Assembly (NCBI GenBank): GCA_940671915.1
Contig: CALNVZ010003434.1
Coordinates: 41,222,553-41,286,552 of the forward strand
Length of the DNA: 64,000 nt
Direction of reading: 5' to 3'
From: Paracentrotus lividus
Taxonomy: Eukaryota > Echinodermata > Echinoidea > Camarodonta > Echinidae
The notes beneath the pieces were generated by a model. That model ran no database searches, was not told where the DNA came from, and saw only the letters and a list, made by a program, of their open reading frames with translations. Below, piece by piece: positions 50,751 to 61,882 of this stretch. Numbering within the stretch: position 1 is the first letter of the stretch; each line of letters opens with the position of its first letter. Both the position numbers and the translations under genes were made by a program.

Positions 50751-51525
50751 AGACGTAAATACAGGGGGATGAGCGCACTGACCACAAACACGTTCACATT
50801 GCCCTGAGAACTGTTAGGCTTATAATATAAAAAGAGTGTGAGGTTTTCATATAGTTGTACTGCATGATATAGCGCCATGCAACGTATGAATTTGTAATAA
50901 AAAATTAAGCATCTCACAACCTCTACTAGACATGCTAGAGATAAGGGATTAACAAAAAATCAAGTACTAGTCACCCTCAAATTTACAAAGCTGAGATTCG
51001 GAACATGGCTACTATTATAGTATAAGGACTTTCAATTCAATCAGTGCATATCTAACATAAGACGGACACGGGAATGTTCGAAACACGATCTTTTTAATGA
51101 ATTGAATTTCATAGAGCTCCAGTTAAGGAATGGGGGACCTCTGCGTTGACGGGATGGCTAGCTTTCATTACGAAGAAAAATCTAAATCATGTCAACCTCG
51201 TTTAAAGTCTTTTAGAAATCCCGTTTCATTGCAGTGTGCGTCATGATCGCATTTACTGTGATTAAAATCAGTGAATAATACAGTACCATCATTAGAGGCG
51301 CATAATAAACACCTAATGCTTATTGTGGCTGTATTTAAAAAGAAAAGTCGTCCCTGAAATGAAAATTGTTCTTATCATATAAACAGAAATTTGGAAAAAC
51401 GGATGACGAAAAGTTTTTAAAAAAGCAGACTAAAAATAAGAAAGTTAGGAGTATTTTATGATGTCAAATTAGGTTGGGAAAATGTTTTCTTGACATATTC
51501 AAATTTGTTGTAGAACATAAATAGA

Positions 51526-52378
51526 CCGAGTGAGTCAGAAAAAACTAGATTCCTAGAAAAATGTCAATAAAAAGAAAAACAAATTATAAACTCCAAATTA
51601 TTATACATGTTCTGAAAGAGCAACTCTATCGGCATCTTTTGGTACCAGTTTTGTGTCTTATATTTTTACGCTTGGATGAACATGGTGAATTGTTTGCGGA
51701 CATGTAAATTTCTAATTGTGCAAGACTGGTAATAAAATTGAAGCAACAAAAGCTGACAAAAAAGCAACTCTATCCTGAATTAAATATCATATCATATCTT
51801 TTTAACGAATATGTTTTGAGCCAAGTTAAATAACTTTACAAGGCTGTTGTTACAGTTATCGACTAGATTATGTGTGAAAATCAGATTGATTCATCAAGTA
51901 ATCCTTGAATGAGTACACATCAAAGAGTAAATTGTCACTGACAGACCTAAAAAGGCCTTTTAATACTTTTGAAAATTGATTATTTTGTCTTTGACGTCTG
52001 CTCACTCATGCTGTACTGAACAGATCTATCTCATTTTCACACAAAATGTAGTCAATATGTGTAACAACACCACTGCCAAGTTATTTAGTGCAATACATTT
52101 TCGTTACAAAGTTATGCTTTTTCAATCAGGATGGCGTTGCTTTTTCGATAGCTTTTGTTGTTTTGATTTTACTCCCACTTTTGCACAATTCAAAATTTAC
52201 GTATTCGCAAACAATGCACCGTGTTCATCCAAGCGTAAAGATATAACACAAAAAAATGGTACCAAAACATGCGGAAAGAGTTGTTCTTTCAGAAAATGTT
52301 TAATGATTTGATGTTTATTAGTGTTTTTCTTTTTATTGACATTTTTCTAGGTGTCTAGTTTTTTTCTGACTCACTCGG
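51526..52378. mobile_element. 853-bp palindromic element, copy 1
   Basis: It starts CCGAGTGAGTCAGAAAAAAC and ends with CTGACTCACTCGG followed by TA. Almost the whole length is one inverted repeat: left-arm GCTTGGATGAACATGG pairs with right-arm CCGTGTTCATCCAAGC, and the arms meet within a few tens of bases around 51945-51965. TA flank and terminal sequence suggest a mariner-type MITE. A 111-codon frame in the right arm (51976-52311) is a by-product and resembles no protein I know. Confidence 0.88.
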
Positions 52379-52794
52379 TATATGAAAGATATGTAAGTAC
52401 AACTGTCATGACATCACAGCCTTTTGACTGCGTTGCCAATTTGTCACCGTGTTCACCTTTTTTGCATTATAAGAATGATCATATTACTTAGTAGGAGTCG
52501 TATTTCTCTTAAACTTATCTGTTTTTTCCTTATCTTTATGCTTTCATTGAAAATAAACTAATTTTATGGTGAACTCTTCTTCAAATGTTGAACTACAAAA
52601 ATATTCAGTACGTTCTAATCCTCTCGAAAATGTCACGCTATTACGGATGTTTGAACCATCGATAATAGCAATAATCTTCTTACTCATAATAACTTTGGAT
52701 GTTGTACTATTTTAATCTTAGAAGATCGACGTTAACCGTGACTAACAATAACGATATGTTTATATCCATTTATATTTAGTGGAGAAGCTATTCT

Positions 52795-52868
52795 CAAAGA
52801 CATGAAGTACCATACCAGGTTAGAACCCATGACCTTTGGATCCCTGTAAAGTGAGTATACCACTTGAC
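52795..52868 (-). repeat. Degenerate tRNA-like SINE head
   Basis: The minus strand reads GTGGTATACTCACTTTACAG, GGATCCAAAGGTCAT and GGGTTCTAACC, an A-box-like and B-box-like arrangement at tRNA spacing. No acceptor-stem pairing, so not a functional tRNA gene. Confidence 0.45.
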
Positions 52869-53843
52869 TTCGACATTTTTAATTTTTAATTAATTAGAAT
52901 CTAGAGTTCAAAACCAACAAATCCGCAACAGAGAATTGGGCTCGCCTGCTAAACGGATGTAAAACATATAACGTGCAAAGTTAATTATTTATCATGGTAG
53001 CTCTCTATTTACAGAGGAGTTTTCATAGGGCCGTGTTAGTTGACCCTTTCTATAGAGAAATCGTCGGGATTTGTTTTCTTTTAAAATCTATATTAGCTGT
53101 TTTCACGGTACGGTTGTGACATCGAATCATATTAGATTCTCCGAGCAATATTAAAGAAGGTCGACTGTAAGTTGGGACGTGGTTTGGTAAACAAGCAAGC
53201 CAGCAAATAAAGCAGATACACGGAGTCATCAGCGGTAATGATGGCTCAGCACTTGGAGAACCTCCCCGCGGAAATTAGAATTAGAAACCCTCTTTCTTAT
53301 AGCCATCCGTAAGCCCTAGTCATATTACCCTTCCGAGTTCAAACCAACTCTTTAATTTTGCATTTAGCGTCAATATAATTTTGCTTTTAGTTTGGTGTCG
53401 TTTTTGTTGGTGTGATTGGTGATTTTACATGACTGTAAGAAAATATACAGTGGCCGTATATAACAATTAGCATTGCCCTGAAAAACACAGTCACACAACG
53501 CCTCTCCACTCCTATCCACCACAACCTCGGCCATGCAATAAACCTAATTTTGAGGTCGATTTGGAGTCGTTGCCCTGTTCTGACTGAACTACAACATCTT
53601 CACAAATTTGTAAACGAGGGATGATTCTTAGTAAAAGGGTCTCCTTAATAAACAGTGGTTCATATTAAGTGGTAATAGCTAGGAACGTATAATGGTGGTT
53701 AAATTGGCTCAGGAGAATTTTAAACAATGGTGCAAAATAAGGCATCTCCACAATTAACAGCCAGTATTTTTGTTAGCTGAACTACCCATGCCAAGCGTGT
53801 CAGACTTACCCTACTAACAGATGACTGTGATGACTAAGATAAC

Positions 53844-54009
53844 CAGTGGCGGATCCAGGCAGGGGCGCAGGGGACGCGCGCCCCCTCTATAATTTGAAAA
53901 CCCCTCATTGACTATACATGTTAAATTGAAAGTTTTTCGGCTGCGTCCCCTAATTTTCAAAATTTTCGGGATGCGCCCCCCGTATTTCAAATTCCTGGAT
54001 CCGCCACTG
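53844..54009. mobile_element. 166-bp MITE with 5-bp target-site duplication
   Basis: Inverted termini CAGTGGCGGATCCAGG and CCTGGATCCGCCACTG are flanked by ATAAC on both sides (53839-53843 and 54010-54014). The interior has two GCGTCCCC/GCGCCCCC segments. No coding frame. Confidence 0.92.
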
Positions 54010-54905
54010 ATAACAGATGAGGTTATACAACTTACATTCGCTTGCTCTACCCTCGGACATACAAACATGTTTATTTCTCTGCAAAAATAGCGCAGTCACC
54101 GAAATTTTCGAGCCCCAAAGTCACATACGGACGCGCGCGGAGAGAATAAACCCCAAATTGTAGAGGTGTTTAGGTGCAATTTTCATGGCCGTATCCAATC
54201 AAATCAGTTGAGAGTTAAATAAAAAAAAAAAGAGGGAAACGTGTCCCCCCACTCCGTCGAACAGCAAAAAATAAGTAATAGCAAGAAGGAAATTGGGAAA
54301 TAAGAAAAAAGTGAACTTTTCCGGACTCTTTAAAGGGTCAGGAGGTTGGCCTTTTTTCAATTCAGGCCTGAGGATTATATCCCTCAAATTTCGAATATCT
54401 ATAGGTTGGCGCACCACCCCCACCCCGTACTGGGGCGAACCCTTGCTATGCTACTGTGTGAAGATAAGATGAGGCCTATTCCGTCTTCCGTTCTCCCTGA
54501 GATTGGAGATGAGATGAGGTAGATGTCTCGAGACAGCTTAGAGGAAATGAAACAAGCGAACAAGATGCTGGATTGGAGGGCACTATTTGATTAGGGACAC
54601 GAACTAGCCTGCTATTCTTTCATGGCTCTAATGGGATAAATTATGGAGATCTTGGATTGGGTGAGACAGTGCAATTGAGGTTGGACCCCCTTAAATTGTA
54701 TAGTGTTGGGAATGCCCGGGAAGAAACGGAACCTTGTCGAGAGTTAGAATGGAGAGAGAGAGATTGAAAAAAGGTGGAAAATACTTTACTAAAATCAATG
54801 GATACACGAGAAAAAAGCTGAAATATATCTGAAAAACGATATTGAAAATGGATAAAAAATAATGTTTTTGGTGGGACCAAGTGCGCAAATAAAATAGGTG
54901 GAATG

Positions 54906-54908
<3 letters not shown>

Positions 54909-54941
<33 letters not shown>
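54909..54941. repeat. (GA)n microsatellite
   Basis: About 16 GA units. Confidence 0.95.
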
Positions 54942-54944
<3 letters not shown>

Positions 54945-55168
54945 AAATTGAGAGATGAGGATTAAATTAAAGCAGATCATATACGTCCATGTACATAAAC
55001 TGTCAGCATGTCAATTTTCGCGTCATCTCCCTTTGGATATGTTTTCGCATGATGGCGCTGTTGATCATATTTGTGTGGTTGTATTGGCTAGTTCAATATA
55101 ATTTATAAAACATGTCATGTAACATTATAGCATATTGCTTGAATTGGAGAAAATTTTTATATCATGGC

Positions 55169-55340
55169 CCTGTTGCTAGAGACTTTAATTTAACGTGACA
55201 TTTATGTCACGATAAGGGAGTCATGGCATAATTTTATCACGTGATATTTCCTCCATCAAGTTTTTAGCAACATATTTATATCATTATTCTGGGGCTTATA
55301 TCACAATATAAATCACGACATAAACGATTCTAGCAACTAT
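55169..55340. mobile_element. Possible small inverted-repeat element
   Basis: GTTGCTAGA near 55169 and TCTAGCAAC near 55332 could be terminal repeats of a ~170-bp element. It also contains the palindrome GTGACATTTATGTCAC. Short termini make this tentative. Confidence 0.3.
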
Positions 55341-55627
55341 TTTTTAGAGATAATGATTAAAATAGCTTACTAGAAACCCTTTTTGAGTGAAGAGGATAAG
55401 AGATATGGGTAGCAGGGCTTTTATTTTTCTCTTTTTAAAATATTTTTTTAAAAAGTCGTTGCCAATGTTTATAAAAGAGGAGATGTCAAAGTAAATGAAT
55501 TAATGAACTGCACTTTCGATTCTTTGAAGAAAGTTTCATTTTATCATCGGTGCCCAAACGGAAAAAACGTATTGTTGTATGACCAGTTTGGTGTATTTTT
55601 CTATCTTATGAATATGCAGACACAATT

Positions 55628-55761
55628 TCTCTCTCTCTCTCTCACTCAGTATCTCTATCTCTCACTCCCCCTCCTCTTTCTGTCTCTCCCTTCTCTCTAT
55701 CTATCTCTTTCTCTCTCTACCCCTCTCTCTCTCTCCCTTTCTCTCTCTCTCTCTCCCTCTC

Positions 55762-55802
<41 letters not shown>

Positions 55803-55815
55803 TCACTCTCTCCCC
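55628..55815. repeat. (CT)n microsatellite with C-run
   Basis: CT-rich for nearly 190 bp, including a run of about 12 C. The Leu/Ser-rich frame is an artefact. Confidence 0.95.
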
Positions 55816-57790
55816 CTCTACATCCACGTCGTAATCACCGAAGTATCAATTAAGAGTCAGAAAGGCGTTATACCTTTCAAGATTGGGTATAGTTTTGGTA
55901 AATGTCAAATTATAATCTTCAAAATTTTGCTTTTACTTTGAATAAAATATAATGCTAAAATGAAAAAGGATATCTAAAAGTTATTATTACTGTAAATGAT
56001 ATTACTTTAAAAATGCCTTATATCAAAAGGCGGGGTCAGGGCAAATTTGGATATTTGTTTGTTTCTTTCTTCTTTTAAATCATAAAACAACTTTACAGCA
56101 ATGGATTGGGATGAAAATTTCATGATAATATCTTCGTTTATATCTTTTCAGTGATAGATTAGCTATAATTGAATGGAAATGATATAAATTAAGGGGCTAG
56201 ATCTTCTCCAACGGTAAAATTTAAGGGGGAAAAAACGTGTAGAAATTGGGGTAACGCCTTTGCTTGTTGTAAAGATAGTGTGTTTTAAAAAGAGACAAAT
56301 GTAGTTGATAATCTTACCAAATCAACTATAACCCAACCTTTTTTCCCCTCCTTTTTTTTTTTTTTTTTGTTTTTTGTACAGAGACCCCAATACGTTAAAT
56401 ACACATTGGAAGGTTATAAAAAGCGCCAAAAGGGCAAAATATGTGATAAAGTGTTGAAGAAACTGACTCCCACAAAAGATTCTTCCTTTATTAAAAGCTG
56501 ATAACGTGGCAACGGTGATAAGTAAAAATGAGAAAAAAAAGTTCATCATAATATCTCATGACAGTCAGAAGGGCTTTAATCGATGTTAAAGTTCATGATT
56601 TAACGTCTTTTTTTGCTCTCAGCATACGGATCATAGCCATTGTCATTATCACCGTCTCCTTCTCTATAGCACGCAATTGATTTAATGATCTGTTCTAGAT
56701 TCCAATCGGTGAAAGTAGGTCAATAATTGGTCCCTTCTGTGAAACTGCCGTTACTACTTTGCGTTTATTATCATCAAGGGCATTTTTATCTATCATTTCA
56801 ATATGAAAACGGCTTATTAAAAGAGCAGAAAAATCCGTCAAATGATTTAAGAGCCAAAAGGGTGTTTATTTCTTTTTAGTAAAGGACATGTCACTCTAGC
56901 TCTCAGAACAAATGCTTTGTATTCTTGTCCAGGTTTGTCAGAGTGATGACAGTTTGAGTTTAAATACTTTAAATTCTGCACATTATTTGAGTGAAAAACA
57001 ATGTGGGTATATGAAATATGGAATGCTGTCAACAAAATAATATTATAAACAAACATGATAGACCTTCTTTTTATATCGTTCACCAGCTGTATTGTAATTT
57101 ACAATGACATGGGGAACTTTAATAGCAAATAATAGATTATAGGAAACGACAACCAGCTCTTTATAGACTAAAGCGCAACTTACAGTACATTTAAATGACA
57201 TACATTACAAAGCAACTACTAAATGAGTGCATTAGGGGATTTAATTCCAAAAGTTTTAGCTCAATAATGTTAACATGCCTTTTGGCAAACGACCAATCCC
57301 TCTCAAAATGACATAAATATCGTATTCGCCTTTATCATGTCCACGTTTGTCACTTAAACAGTACTGCCAACCTAAAATCGTATTTTTGTCTTTTTCATTT
57401 GGATAAGGGGTACCAAACTCATTAAATGTCAATAATTATTCAGATCATAAAAATGTCAATCCCCATCCACCTGTCGACCTGAAAACCTTTTATTATTCAA
57501 TTATTTTCAATAGAAAACAAGGTAAATATGCCAAACATTTTGACAAGTGTGTCATCCCTGCACCAAAGGCATTCGTTCTGGTAAATGAGGGACATAGACA
57601 ATTCATTGAACAATTAAATGTTTTCTATGAAGACAGGTGCGATGTAGTATGGCATGATGGTGATGTGCATTCATAGACATCTATAGATCTTAGTACCCCC
57701 TTAAGAAGCGAAAGAGGATAGAAAAAGTACGGAATACGATTTTTTGTTGGCAGGTCTGCTTAAAGCAACATTTCGTTGGCTTACATATCG

Positions 57791-57800
57791 TTTATTTATT
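57791..57800 (-). terminator. Possible polyadenylation signal of the lectin gene
   Basis: AATAAATAAA on the minus strand, about 320 bases downstream of the PAN exon's TAG. It is the nearest AATAAA noticed, but such hexamers are common in AT-rich DNA. Confidence 0.25.
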
Positions 57801-57874
57801 ACATGGAACTTCATGTTTAAAAACGACACAATGAAGCCATGATTTTTTACCCCCGAGCCAGAAGCATCGTTGTT

Positions 57875-57995
57875 TTTTTGTTTTTGTTTTTGTGTTTGGT
57901 ATCATTTGTTTGTTTGTTTGTTTATGTTTTGGTTTTGTTTTGTTTTGTTTTGCTTTGTTTTGTTTTGTTATGTTTTGTTTTGTTTTTGTCTTTGT
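57875..57995. repeat. (GTTTT)n microsatellite
   Basis: GTTTT and GTTT units. Two overlapping Phe/Val/Cys-rich frames derive from it. Confidence 0.93.
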
Positions 57996-58117
57996 TTTCT
58001 TTTCGTTATGCAGTTGACGGGAACGGTAATTTGGCGAGGGCTACCCCAATGTTCTCGCATATTTTGTTCTGATAAACCACCGAATTAAATCCTTGATGAT
58101 AATGTATCGATGTGTAT

Positions 58118-58419
58118 CTACGAACTAATCGAAACAAAATATTGGCATCCGTTCTGCAGATGCATGACGCCATCATCTTTCCCCATCAGCTCACAACGAC
58201 CTTCCCCGAGCTGCTCCGAGGACCTGACGTAGTTGAACGAGAGGCAACCCGCACGAAGATTGCACGCCGCACCGCATAGCATCGGTCTCCGGACGCTGAA
58301 GGGTGCTTCGAGTGGTGTTCCCGACTTGCAACGATCTACTCCGAAGAGACCAGTAGATGTGTCATGTTTGATGACGTAGGTTTGAGAGAATGACGTCAAA
58401 ACCTGGGCGTTTGCTGGCA
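58118..58419 (-). CDS. PAN/Apple-like terminal exon of the lectin gene
   Basis: Last exon of the minus-strand lectin gene. It follows a ccag acceptor in phase 1, so the t left over from the previous exon plus tg makes Leu, then PANAQVLTSF. The frame runs to a TAG at 58118-58120. It holds six cysteines in a PAN/Apple-like pattern: VDRCKSG, PMLCGAACNLRAGCLSFNY, GRCELMG and NGCQYFV. The CxxxC...C...F.Y...CEL spacing is typical of PAN domains, which mediate protein or carbohydrate contacts outside the cell. Lectin followed by PAN suggests a small secreted recognition protein. The assignment rests on the cysteine pattern and on phase agreement with the upstream exon; a separate gene cannot be excluded. 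Confidence 0.66.
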
Positions 58420-58502
58420 CTGGTGAGGATTTGATATTAGGGTGAAATAGAACAAGTTTTATAGTTGTTATTTCATGATGTCACACTCTTTGAATAAACA
58501 CC

Positions 58503-58670
58503 TTCACGGACAACTATAGATCAACCACTCCTAGGGCAATTACCCTCGGGACAATTACTCCCAGGACAAATGGCATCAAGAACTAACCGCGGACAAATTC
58601 CCACGAAACCTAACCCTAGCCCTGCATGGAGGTAGTATTTCTTGGGGTAATTGTTCGGAGGTTCTTATTT
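58503..58670. repeat. Second fold-back of GGACAA-type units, inside a lectin-gene intron
   Basis: Forward GGACAACTATAG, GGGCAATTACCC, GGACAATTACTCCC and GGACAAATTCCC, then inverted GGGGTAATTGTTCGGAGG. It is the same family as the element at 45418-45570, more diverged. Confidence 0.6.
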
Positions 58671-59288
58671 GGCTATTACATGAGCTCTGCTGAATCATGA
58701 ACTTGATTGTAGAATCTGGAATCTGATTGATCATCCTGTCACCACGGAATAGATCACTGACCAACATGACACACAGTCACATTGCCCAACCTCCAGGGAC
58801 AACCGACTCTACATCGACTTCAATTATTAATGCACTAACTTCCCATCTGTTAGAACGTAATATTCTGGTCGGTCTAGTGATATATAGCTTAGATTCGTTC
58901 TCACCGGTGTGAATGAGGCATGTGACGTGCAAATTCATGACAATATTATGTCCATAACGTAATATTACATACTAATAAAATGCGACAAGCCAAATATTCA
59001 CTAGCAACACTTAGGGGGACTATACATCTAAATGTCCGCAAATTAGTGATTGATGACAACACAACATCGAGCACTCAGCATCCATTTTCGGGTGATTTAA
59101 ATCCAATCATTATGCTTACACACGTGCACCAGCAGTAAAACGTTAATATTCCCTTTAACGGAATATCATTATGATAATTATTCATAACTTAAGCAGACCT
59201 AAAAAGCAAACCCACCCTTTGTTTCATTTGTTTTGTCTGCATTGGATAAATAAACCGGTCAGCTTATGATCAGGTGGTATATTTCCGA

Positions 59289-59783
59289 TTAAAGGGAGAG
59301 TCCACTCTGGAATTTGATAGGTATTAAAAAATGCAGAAAAATAGGAGAAAATATGAAGGTTTCAACAAAATCCCCCAAAGAATAGCAAAATTATGAATGG
59401 TCAAACATTTTATTTCGTGACGTCACTTACAAGCTGCTCTCCGATGTGCTGTGTATGTAAATTCCATGAATTTGTCTTTTTCGTGGTTCTTGTTAAAGGA
59501 ATACAAGTATTTTTTCATAAAGGCATGTATGTGAACGCAGTTCTGATGATGTATCGACAGCATAAGTAAATAATTAATATTTTTCTAAAACACGACAAAT
59601 TATGGAATTTACATTACACAATACATAGGACAACATCTCGCACGTGACTTCACGGAATCAAAACTTTAAACATTCATTTCTTCGTTATTTTGGGGTCGAT
59701 TTTTTTTTCAAACCGTCACTCGCGTTTTTTCTTTTAGTTTTCTGTATAAAAAATAATAATTCCATAGTGAACTTTCCCTTTAA
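59289..59783. mobile_element. 495-bp TTAA-flanked MITE in a lectin-gene intron
   Basis: Left end TTAAAGGGAGAGTCCACTCT, right end AGTGAACTTTCCCTTTAA, giving a TTAA target site. Internal segments also pair (GTAAATTCCAT against ATGGAATTTAC), so it folds into an imperfect long hairpin. TTAA targets are characteristic of piggyBac-type transposons; the superfamily is inferred. Confidence 0.8.
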
Positions 59784-60086
59784 AATTGAAAACTGAAAGG
59801 GAAACAAAATATACTTTCCTTATTTGACTTTCCTTATTTGAAGTCCAGTTTGATCGGTCGATGTGGCAAATTGAAATATTGGGGGTGGTGGTAGGGTTTG
59901 TTTTTTTTTGGGGGGGGCGGGTGAAATTTTGATAGTTTTCATGTATACTCATTCGCCTATTCTCTCTCTAAGAAAAAGTAAACATCTCATTTTCTTGTTT
60001 TTGTTCTTTCTTTCCAAGTATTAATTTCCTATCACTGTTCTGACTGTAAGTTTGATTTTCATTTCGACTGAATTGTTTTTACTTAC

Positions 60087-60218
60087 ATTCACAAACTGCG
60101 GGTCTCTCATCATTTGCCTTCTGTTGTACCCATCCAATGACAGGGTCTTCGATGTTCATAGTGGCTCCATTCACTTTATTGGAGGATTTGTTTTCATCTG
60201 GATTACCTGGACTCCAAT
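60087..60218 (-). CDS. C-type lectin domain exon, C-terminal third
   Basis: Second exon of the same gene, 132 nt. It follows the acceptor ttgtatttag and ends at a GTAAGT donor, phase 1 at both ends. The split first codon gives N, followed by WSPGNPDENKSS and ending ERPAVCE. GNPD sits where sugar-binding lectins carry EPN or QPD. The fold normally has a cysteine before the central M and another in a W-x-D-x-x-C stretch; here those positions read NGATMN and GWVQQKAND, so both cysteines of that disulphide and the calcium-binding WND are absent. The fold is probably kept but classical calcium-dependent sugar binding is unlikely (inference). Too short and spliced to show as a long open frame. Confidence 0.85.
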
Positions 60219-61882
60219 CTAAATACAATAATAAATTGCATCGAAGAATATTATTAGTTGGACCATGGATATAAATATTATGTAAATAGTGGACACTCTA
60301 GAAGACAATATACTTGATTATTATGTACGACACATTCTAAATCATCCCGAGTGCATGTTTATTTACCAAGGCCGCATGCCGAGGTGAAATAGAGCTTGCA
60401 CGAGGGATAATTTAGTATGTGGAGTTAATATAGTAAAGTAATGTTGTATGATGGAACTTTGACTATTTATTATATTAAATAGACCCCTAGATCTTTGACC
60501 TTGCCTAATCTGGTTTTATCTTTGCCGATTTTTTTTTTTTTTTTTTTTTTTTTGGTGCTAATTAAGCTATTGTGACGTACATTGTTACTCCGCGTATCCA
60601 TTGTTATGAGCTGTTGTGCGCACCATCTTACTGTTATTACGCGCAACAAGGCAATCGATAGAATCGATACTCTCCCCATTCATTTAACGCGGGCTTTACC
60701 CGCCAAAAACAGAAAGTTATATTGTACATAGGGTACATGCAGGTAATATGGGCTACGTGAAGTAAATCATGTCGTGACCGGTGACCGGTGTGAGCGCCAT
60801 ATGTTGTTCATATGAAATGTTTACGAAAATCTATCGTCGTGAGAGCATCTGATACCGAAATTTCTCTGAGAAAATTGCTGAAAACCAACAAGGTATATTA
60901 GGTGAAAATTACGGCATTTTTTTCTACCCTGATGTAAAATTTAATATTTTACAGAATGTGATGGTGAAAAAGTGTTTGAAGGGGTAACCTCAATTGTTTG
61001 TATATTCAGTAAGCGTATAGCTTCATTTTGATCATAATAGCGTGTACAGGTCAATTTGTTGTAATGAAGAGGTGTAATGTGGCACTGAATGCTTGCCTGA
61101 CATAGCAACAATTAGTGCAGGTAATATGAGCAGTCCAAAATGGCGGAAATGGTTCTGGTATTGGGATGAGGCATCAATCTCTTCGCTAAGATTTGTTTGT
61201 TTATTTATTTATTTATTTTTTTAAATATTTACAGTATATTATTAGTAGAAATACCTTATTGTATATTGATTTGTATAATGAAGATAATTTTTGATAAAAT
61301 AATATGCAAAATACATTAAATTGAATATCTAGTCAAAAGTATTTACTGAAGGTCCATATGATTTCAAATGATATCTTAAAGTTAATGATTTTCAACATTC
61401 TAAGCAAATACCAGACACAGTAGAGTCATTGCAAATAAATAAATAAATAATCATTGCAGTTTAAAATAAAATACATATGCCCATATTTCCTGCACATGCA
61501 GGTTAAATGGGCACTTTGGTGATGACGTCAACATTTGAATATTGCAGACAGGGGGGTTGGTGATAATTGTTTTGTTGGTTTTTTTACACAATAAAAGTTA
61601 GAGCAGTAGTTATTGATTCTTATAGACAAAGATTAGGTTGTGTGCCATTTTGTAATTTTATGCAAATTGTGCAAATGAGCTTAGGTGGCCCATATTACCT
61701 CCATGTACCCTATGTACAATATAACAAATTGAAAGTAGGTCACGTGGTACTGATCTAGCCAATTGCAACACGTATTTTTCTACCACTATTTACTTTATAT
61801 AGATATATAGAGAGAGAAAGAGAGGTTTTAATGAAGTAAGTATCAACATCATTTTCAATTATTTCCTTTATTACTTACTTAC
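60219..61882 (-). other. Intron inside the C-type lectin domain
   Basis: A 1,664-bp intron that splits the C-type lectin domain in phase 1. About 60 percent of it is one inverted-repeat element (60716-61725). A 27-bp T run lies near 60528-60554. Its length is almost the same as the next intron, which looks coincidental. Confidence 0.75.
60716..61725. mobile_element. 1,010-bp element with 38-bp terminal inverted repeats in a lectin-gene intron
   Basis: The ends GTTATATTGTACATAGGGTA and TACCCTATGTACAATATAAC pair over about 38 bp with a single mismatch. The terminal subsequence GCAGGTAATATGGGC recurs internally as GCAGGTAATATGAGC (about 61118) and GCAGGTTAAATGGGC (about 61499). No transposase. 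Target duplication not clear. Confidence 0.88.

Larger units (their letters stand above)
58420..60086 (-). other. Intron of the lectin gene, between the C-type lectin and PAN exons
   Basis: A 1,667-bp intron from GTAAGT to CAG on the minus strand. It contains a 495-bp TTAA-flanked MITE (59289-59783) and a short fold-back of GGACAA-type units (58503-58670). No other coding sequence recognised. Confidence 0.65.

Noticed and set aside
51976..52311. 111-codon plus-strand frame as a transposase
   Set aside because: It lies in one arm of a palindromic element, has no DDE/D motifs, and its counterpart in the second copy is not open.
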